Part shown: positions 61,128 to 64,000 of the stretch, piece after piece
Layout: every line of letters begins with the position of its first letter
Numbering within the stretch: the first letter of the stretch is position 1
Assembly (NCBI RefSeq): GCF_900184795.1
Contig: NZ_FXXN01000027.1
Location: 165,296 to 229,295 of the forward strand
Direction of reading: 5' to 3'
DNA: 64,000 nt
Source: Magnetospirillum sp. 15-1
Lineage (GTDB): Bacteria > Pseudomonadota > Alphaproteobacteria > Rhodospirillales > Magnetospirillaceae
Program-made: the position numbers and the translations under genes
The notes under the pieces: generated by a model
Told to the model about the DNA's origin: nothing
The model's database searches: none
What the model saw: only the letters and a program-made list of their open reading frames with translations

Positions 61128-61708
61128 GCCGCCGCCTGCCCTGTCTGGCGCTTGGGCTGATGCTGGCCGCCCCGGCCGCCGTCGCCGCCGAGCCGCCCCG
61201 TGGCGTGGCCGAGGTGGCCTCGGCCACCTTCGTGCTGGGATGCGCCGCCCATGTGGGGGCGCTGGACAAGCTGCACGACCGGCTGCAGCCGGGGGGCGAC
61301 CTGTACCTTCCCCGCCTGCCCGAGGCGGCGGCCAAGCCCTTCCTGCAGGGGCGCCCCGGCGAGGCCTATATCCGCGACGAGGCCGGCGTCACCCTGGCGC
61401 TGGTGCCCAGCGACGATCAATGCGCCGTCTTCGTCCGCCGGGTGGCGGCCAATGCCATCAACGCCCAGGTGGAAAAGGACCTGAAGGCGGCGGTGGGGCG
61501 CTATTTTACCGTTCAGCCCGGCGGGCGCGACACCAAGGGGGCGCTGACGTCCCGCTTCATCGATCTGGTTCCCACCCAGACCTATCGGGAGGAACTGCTC
61601 AAGAAGCACGGACGGGAACCGTCCGGCCTCAGGGTGATCGTCACGACCTCGGAAAGCGCCAATCCCGATCTCCAGGCCATCATCACCATCGGTTTGAGGG
61701 AGCCATGA
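61124..61708 (+). CDS. Secreted protein of unknown function
   Basis: This 194-residue protein has a signal peptide (SRRLPCLALGLMLAAPAAVAA). The mature part has FVLGCAAHVGALDKLHDRL and GVTLALVPSDDQCAVFVRR, with two Cys at positions matched in the next gene. No family is recognised with confidence. It is coupled to the hemerythrin (ATGA) and to the next gene (ATGA). Confidence 0.7.
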   Translation: MSRRLPCLALGLMLAAPAAVAAEPPRGVAEVASATFVLGCAAHVGALDKLHDRLQPGGDLYLPRLPEAAAKPFLQGRPGEAYIRDEAGVTLALVPSDDQCAVFVRRVAANAINAQVEKDLKAAVGRYFTVQPGGRDTKGALTSRFIDLVPTQTYREELLKKHGREPSGLRVIVTTSESANPDLQAIITIGLREP

Positions 61709-62313
61709 GCCGAATCATCCGTGTTCTGTTTCTCGTCCTGCTCGCCCTGCCCATCCAGGCCCGGGCCCAAAGCGGAATCGCGATGCGCGACGAGACGTCG
61801 CGGTTGGCGGTGGCGGCGCTGGGGCGCATCTGCCTGCTCAATCTCGGTGATTACAACGCCATCCTGACCGCCGCCTCGCCCACCGGTGAGTTCGGTTTTA
61901 CCGAGGCGACGCCCGAGGTGGCCGCGGCACTGCTGGCGGGCCGGGAAGGGCAGGTCCGCGTGCTGCGCCGCCCCGGCCTGGGCGCCATCACCCTGGTGGC
62001 GGGGCGTGACGGCATCTGCACGGTGTGGTCGGAATACGGCGATGCCACCTCGCTGCAGCGCCACCTGCTGTCCATGGTGGAGAGGGGGGGCTTCAAGGGC
62101 GGTGCGCAATTACTGGCGCTGGACGCCCGCGACGAGGCCGGGCAACTGATCACCGAGTATTACGTCATGCCGACCGACTGGTTCGCCCGCGACCTGGGTC
62201 GGCGCTTCGCCGAGGACGGCAGCCAGCCTCTGGCCCTGGTCACCTCGGTATCGCCCCCCGGCCGCCGGCCCATGGAGGCCATGCTGTCGGTCAGCCGGAT
62301 ACTGAAGAAGTAG
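61705..62313 (+). CDS. Secreted protein of unknown function, related to the previous gene
   Basis: This 202-residue protein has a signal peptide (SRIIRVLFLVLLALPIQARA-Q). It shares the pattern of its upstream neighbour: ALGRICLLNLGDYNAIL followed by LGAITLVAGRDGICTVWSE, with Cys at equivalent positions. The pair is probably the result of duplication, in one operon with the hemerythrin. Confidence 0.7.
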   Translation: MSRIIRVLFLVLLALPIQARAQSGIAMRDETSRLAVAALGRICLLNLGDYNAILTAASPTGEFGFTEATPEVAAALLAGREGQVRVLRRPGLGAITLVAGRDGICTVWSEYGDATSLQRHLLSMVERGGFKGGAQLLALDARDEAGQLITEYYVMPTDWFARDLGRRFAEDGSQPLALVTSVSPPGRRPMEAMLSVSRILKK

Positions 62314-62352
62314 AGGGGCGGAGGTTCAGCCCTCCGCCCGCCTTTACCGATA

Positions 62353-63117
62353 TCACCGGCACTTGCTGAAATCGGGAGCCCGCTTTTCCTTGAAGGCGGT
62401 GACCGCCTCGGTCAGGGCCTCGCCCTTCAGACAGCCGTCGAACACCCCCGCCTCGCGGGTCAGGCGATCCATGATCGGCTCGGGCGGCGTCTTCATCAGC
62501 GCCTTGATCTGCCGCAGAATCGCCTGTGGCTTGGCCGCCAGCTTGCGGGCCGCCGCCATGGCGGTCTCCTCCAGTTCCTCGCCCGGCACCACGCCGTTGA
62601 TCAGGCCGATGGCCTCGGCGGTTTCCACGCCGAACGGCTCGCCCAGCATCAGCATCTCGGCGGCGCGGCGATGACCGGCCAGGGCGGGCATGGTCTGGCT
62701 GGAGCCGGCTTCCGGCACGATTCCCAGATTGATGAACGGCATATGGAAGCGGGTGCCCGGCGCGGCATAGACCAGATCGCAATGGGGCAGCAGGGTCGAG
62801 CCGAGACCGATGGCGGCGCCGCGCACCGCGGCGACCACCGGCTTCCTGGCCCCGGCCACGGCGCGGATGAACTTGTCCGCCACCGAGCCGGTAAGCGCCG
62901 TCCAGGTCAGGAAGTCGGGCAGGTCGTTGCCGGCCGAGAAGTCGGTCTGGCTGCCCAGGAGCAGGAAGACGCCGACCTCGTCGTCGGCCTCGCCCCTGAC
63001 GAAGGCCTCGGCCAGGGCGGCGTACATCTCGCCGATCAGGGCGTTCTTCTTGTCCGGGCGGTTCATGCGGACCACCTGAACGCCGCCTTCGACATGGGAC
63101 AGCACCAGCTCGCTCAT
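62353..63117 (-). CDS. Enoyl-CoA hydratase/isomerase family protein
   Basis: This 254-residue crotonase has the oxyanion-hole segments FSAGNDLPDF and AAIGLGSTLLPHCDLVYAA, and a catalytic Glu in INLGIVPEAGSS. The second Glu position is not clear, so it may act as an isomerase or hydratase of unassigned chain length. The start at MSELVLSHVEG has an AAGGAG box at good spacing. It is possibly in one unit with the FAD/Fe-S enzyme. Confidence 0.88.
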   Translation of the reverse strand: MSELVLSHVEGGVQVVRMNRPDKKNALIGEMYAALAEAFVRGEADDEVGVFLLLGSQTDFSAGNDLPDFLTWTALTGSVADKFIRAVAGARKPVVAAVRGAAIGLGSTLLPHCDLVYAAPGTRFHMPFINLGIVPEAGSSQTMPALAGHRRAAEMLMLGEPFGVETAEAIGLINGVVPGEELEETAMAAARKLAAKPQAILRQIKALMKTPPEPIMDRLTREAGVFDGCLKGEALTEAVTAFKEKRAPDFSKCR

Positions 63118-63219
63118 TTCGGCATCTCCTTGCGTATTTAATTTAAGGAGAAGCTGGCACGAGGCGGGAGGGTGGTGCAACCGGGTTTTACTGGCCCCGG
63201 TTGGCCCCCCTCCCGGCCT

Positions 63220-63240
63220 CCCCCCAACACAGTTGGGGGG
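63220..63240. repeat. Palindromic intergenic repeat 1
   Basis: CCCCCCAAC and GTTGGGGGG arms around ACA form a REP-like hairpin, in the 186-base gap between the oxidoreductase and hydratase genes. Confidence 0.6.
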
Positions 63241-63259
63241 AGGGGAAGAATGTTGGGCT

Positions 63260-63286
63260 CCCTCCCCCGGCTATGCCGGGGGAGGG
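63260..63286. repeat. Palindromic intergenic repeat 2
   Basis: CCCTCCCCCGGC and GCCGGGGGAGGG arms around TAT form a hairpin, 20 bases from repeat 1 and followed by TTGGGGAGGG. Together they form a G-rich cluster after the oxidoreductase gene. Confidence 0.6.
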
Positions 63287-63303
63287 TTGGGGAGGGGGCG
63301 GTC

Positions 63304-64000
63304 TTACCGCGTGGTGCGATCGAGCAGATAGACGATGGAGCGGTACGGCACGTCGGCGTGGTCGGCCAGGCCGATCTCGCAGGTACGGTTGGAGGAATAG
63401 CCCGCCTCGCAGTTCCGGGGCACCTGGGGAGCCAGATGCCGCAGGGCATGGTCGTTGAGTTCGGGCGTGGTAAAGCCCTTGTCGCCGGCGAAGCCGCAGC
63501 AGCCCACGCCCTCGGGCGTCACCACCTGGGCGGCGCAGGCCTTGGCCAGACCGACCATCTTGTCGTCCAGGCCCATCTTGCGGGCGCCGCAATTGACGTG
63601 GACCAGCACCGGTTGGGTCTGCCTGTCGGGCTTGAGGCGGGGCAGCACCGCGTCATGCAGGAACTCCACCGAGTCCTGCACCGCGAGGCGCTCGCCCAGA
63701 TAGGTCTTCATGCGCCAGGTACAGGCCGAGGCATCCATGACGATGGGCAGCTTGCCGTGCTCGGAGGCCTTGAACAGGGCTGCTTCCAACTGGGCGGCCT
63801 TGGCATCGGCGGTAGCCTGCAGCCCCTTGCTCTCGAAGGCCTGGCCGCAGCACAGATTGTCGAGACCCTCGGGGATTACCACCCCGAAGCCGGCCCGCTG
63901 CAGCACCCTGGTCATCACGGTGGGCAGCGAATCCTTTTCCGGATCGCCCGAGGCGGGGCCCATGGCACGGGCTGCGCAGGTGGGGAAGTACACCACCCGC
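63304..64000 (-). CDS. FAD-linked/Fe-S oxidoreductase, C-terminal CCG-domain part (5' end outside window)
   Basis: The last ~231 residues of a heterodisulfide-reductase-type iron-sulfur region are visible. Cys-rich motifs of the two CCG domains appear as VYFPTCAARAMG, LDNLCCGQAFESKG, HVNCGARKMG and GVGCCGFAGDKGF. This arrangement is typical of D-lactate or glycolate dehydrogenases with an N-terminal FAD domain, which would lie outside the window. The frame is open to the window edge. Confidence 0.85.
   Translation of the reverse strand, partial: RVVYFPTCAARAMGPASGDPEKDSLPTVMTRVLQRAGFGVVIPEGLDNLCCGQAFESKGLQATADAKAAQLEAALFKASEHGKLPIVMDASACTWRMKTYLGERLAVQDSVEFLHDAVLPRLKPDRQTQPVLVHVNCGARKMGLDDKMVGLAKACAAQVVTPEGVGCCGFAGDKGFTTPELNDHALRHLAPQVPRNCEAGYSSNRTCEIGLADHADVPYRSIVYLLDRTTR

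Overview
The window is a compact, GC-rich chromosomal segment of an alphaproteobacterium. Gene content points to the Rhodospirillales, most plausibly a Magnetospirillum-like, microaerophilic, denitrifying bacterium: cytochrome cd1 nitrite reductase, two bacteriohemerythrins, an ODP-type di-iron protein, AmgK/MurU cell-wall recycling, a SAM-II riboswitch, and an ATP synthase operon starting with atpH. The genus is an inference from gene content; no magnetosome genes are present.

Layout. 1-1457 is the 3' part of nirS. 1558-7620 holds small housekeeping blocks: kdsB-pheA, then hisN-nth divergent from it, a hemerythrin, a DUF457 membrane protein, a His-rich DUF4337 membrane protein, and a YciI/EVE/Rieske cluster. 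7774-15095 carries acsA, an alpha/beta hydrolase, accA followed by a translationally coupled glycosyltransferase and VTT-domain membrane protein, a BON lipoprotein and a DUF4139 protein. 15110-27365 holds polA with a CHCC zinc-finger gene, an ABC ATPase with a lipoprotein hydrolase, secreted proteins of unknown function, folE, apaG, riboswitch-controlled metZ, fabI and an S24-type repressor.

27470-33605 is the accessory part. Podovirus-like structural genes (a putative permuted NlpC/P60 protein, a small virion protein, portal, a Bbp19-like protein, a scaffold-like protein, and a separate internal-virion-like protein) occur without a visible terminase, major capsid, tail, integrase or lysis gene. 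Inside this stretch, on the opposite strand, lie a soluble chemoreceptor-like protein and an ODP di-iron protein, a candidate split oxygen-sensing module.

33661-41809 is a propionate module: pccB, pccA, a beta-carbonic anhydrase and methylmalonyl-CoA mutase, divergent from an XRE/ScfR-type fatty-acyl regulator with repeated TTCGCAA-type sites between them. 42009-49018 has a Suv3-like helicase, the SRP RNA gene ffs, a MarR regulator and the tightly packed DUF484-xerC-tsaE-amgK-murU operon. 49019-53888 has priA, a ParDE toxin-antitoxin pair, recQ and an FmdB-type protein. 54211-59128 is atpHAGDC. The rest has a ferritin-like di-iron protein, a PNPOx-like protein, a second hemerythrin, two related secreted proteins, an enoyl-CoA hydratase and the 3' end of an FAD/Fe-S oxidoreductase gene cut by the window edge.

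Most neighbouring genes overlap by 1-4 bases, so translational coupling is common, including two TTG starts (Rieske protein and polA). No CRISPR array, tRNA, rRNA, transposase or integrase was seen.
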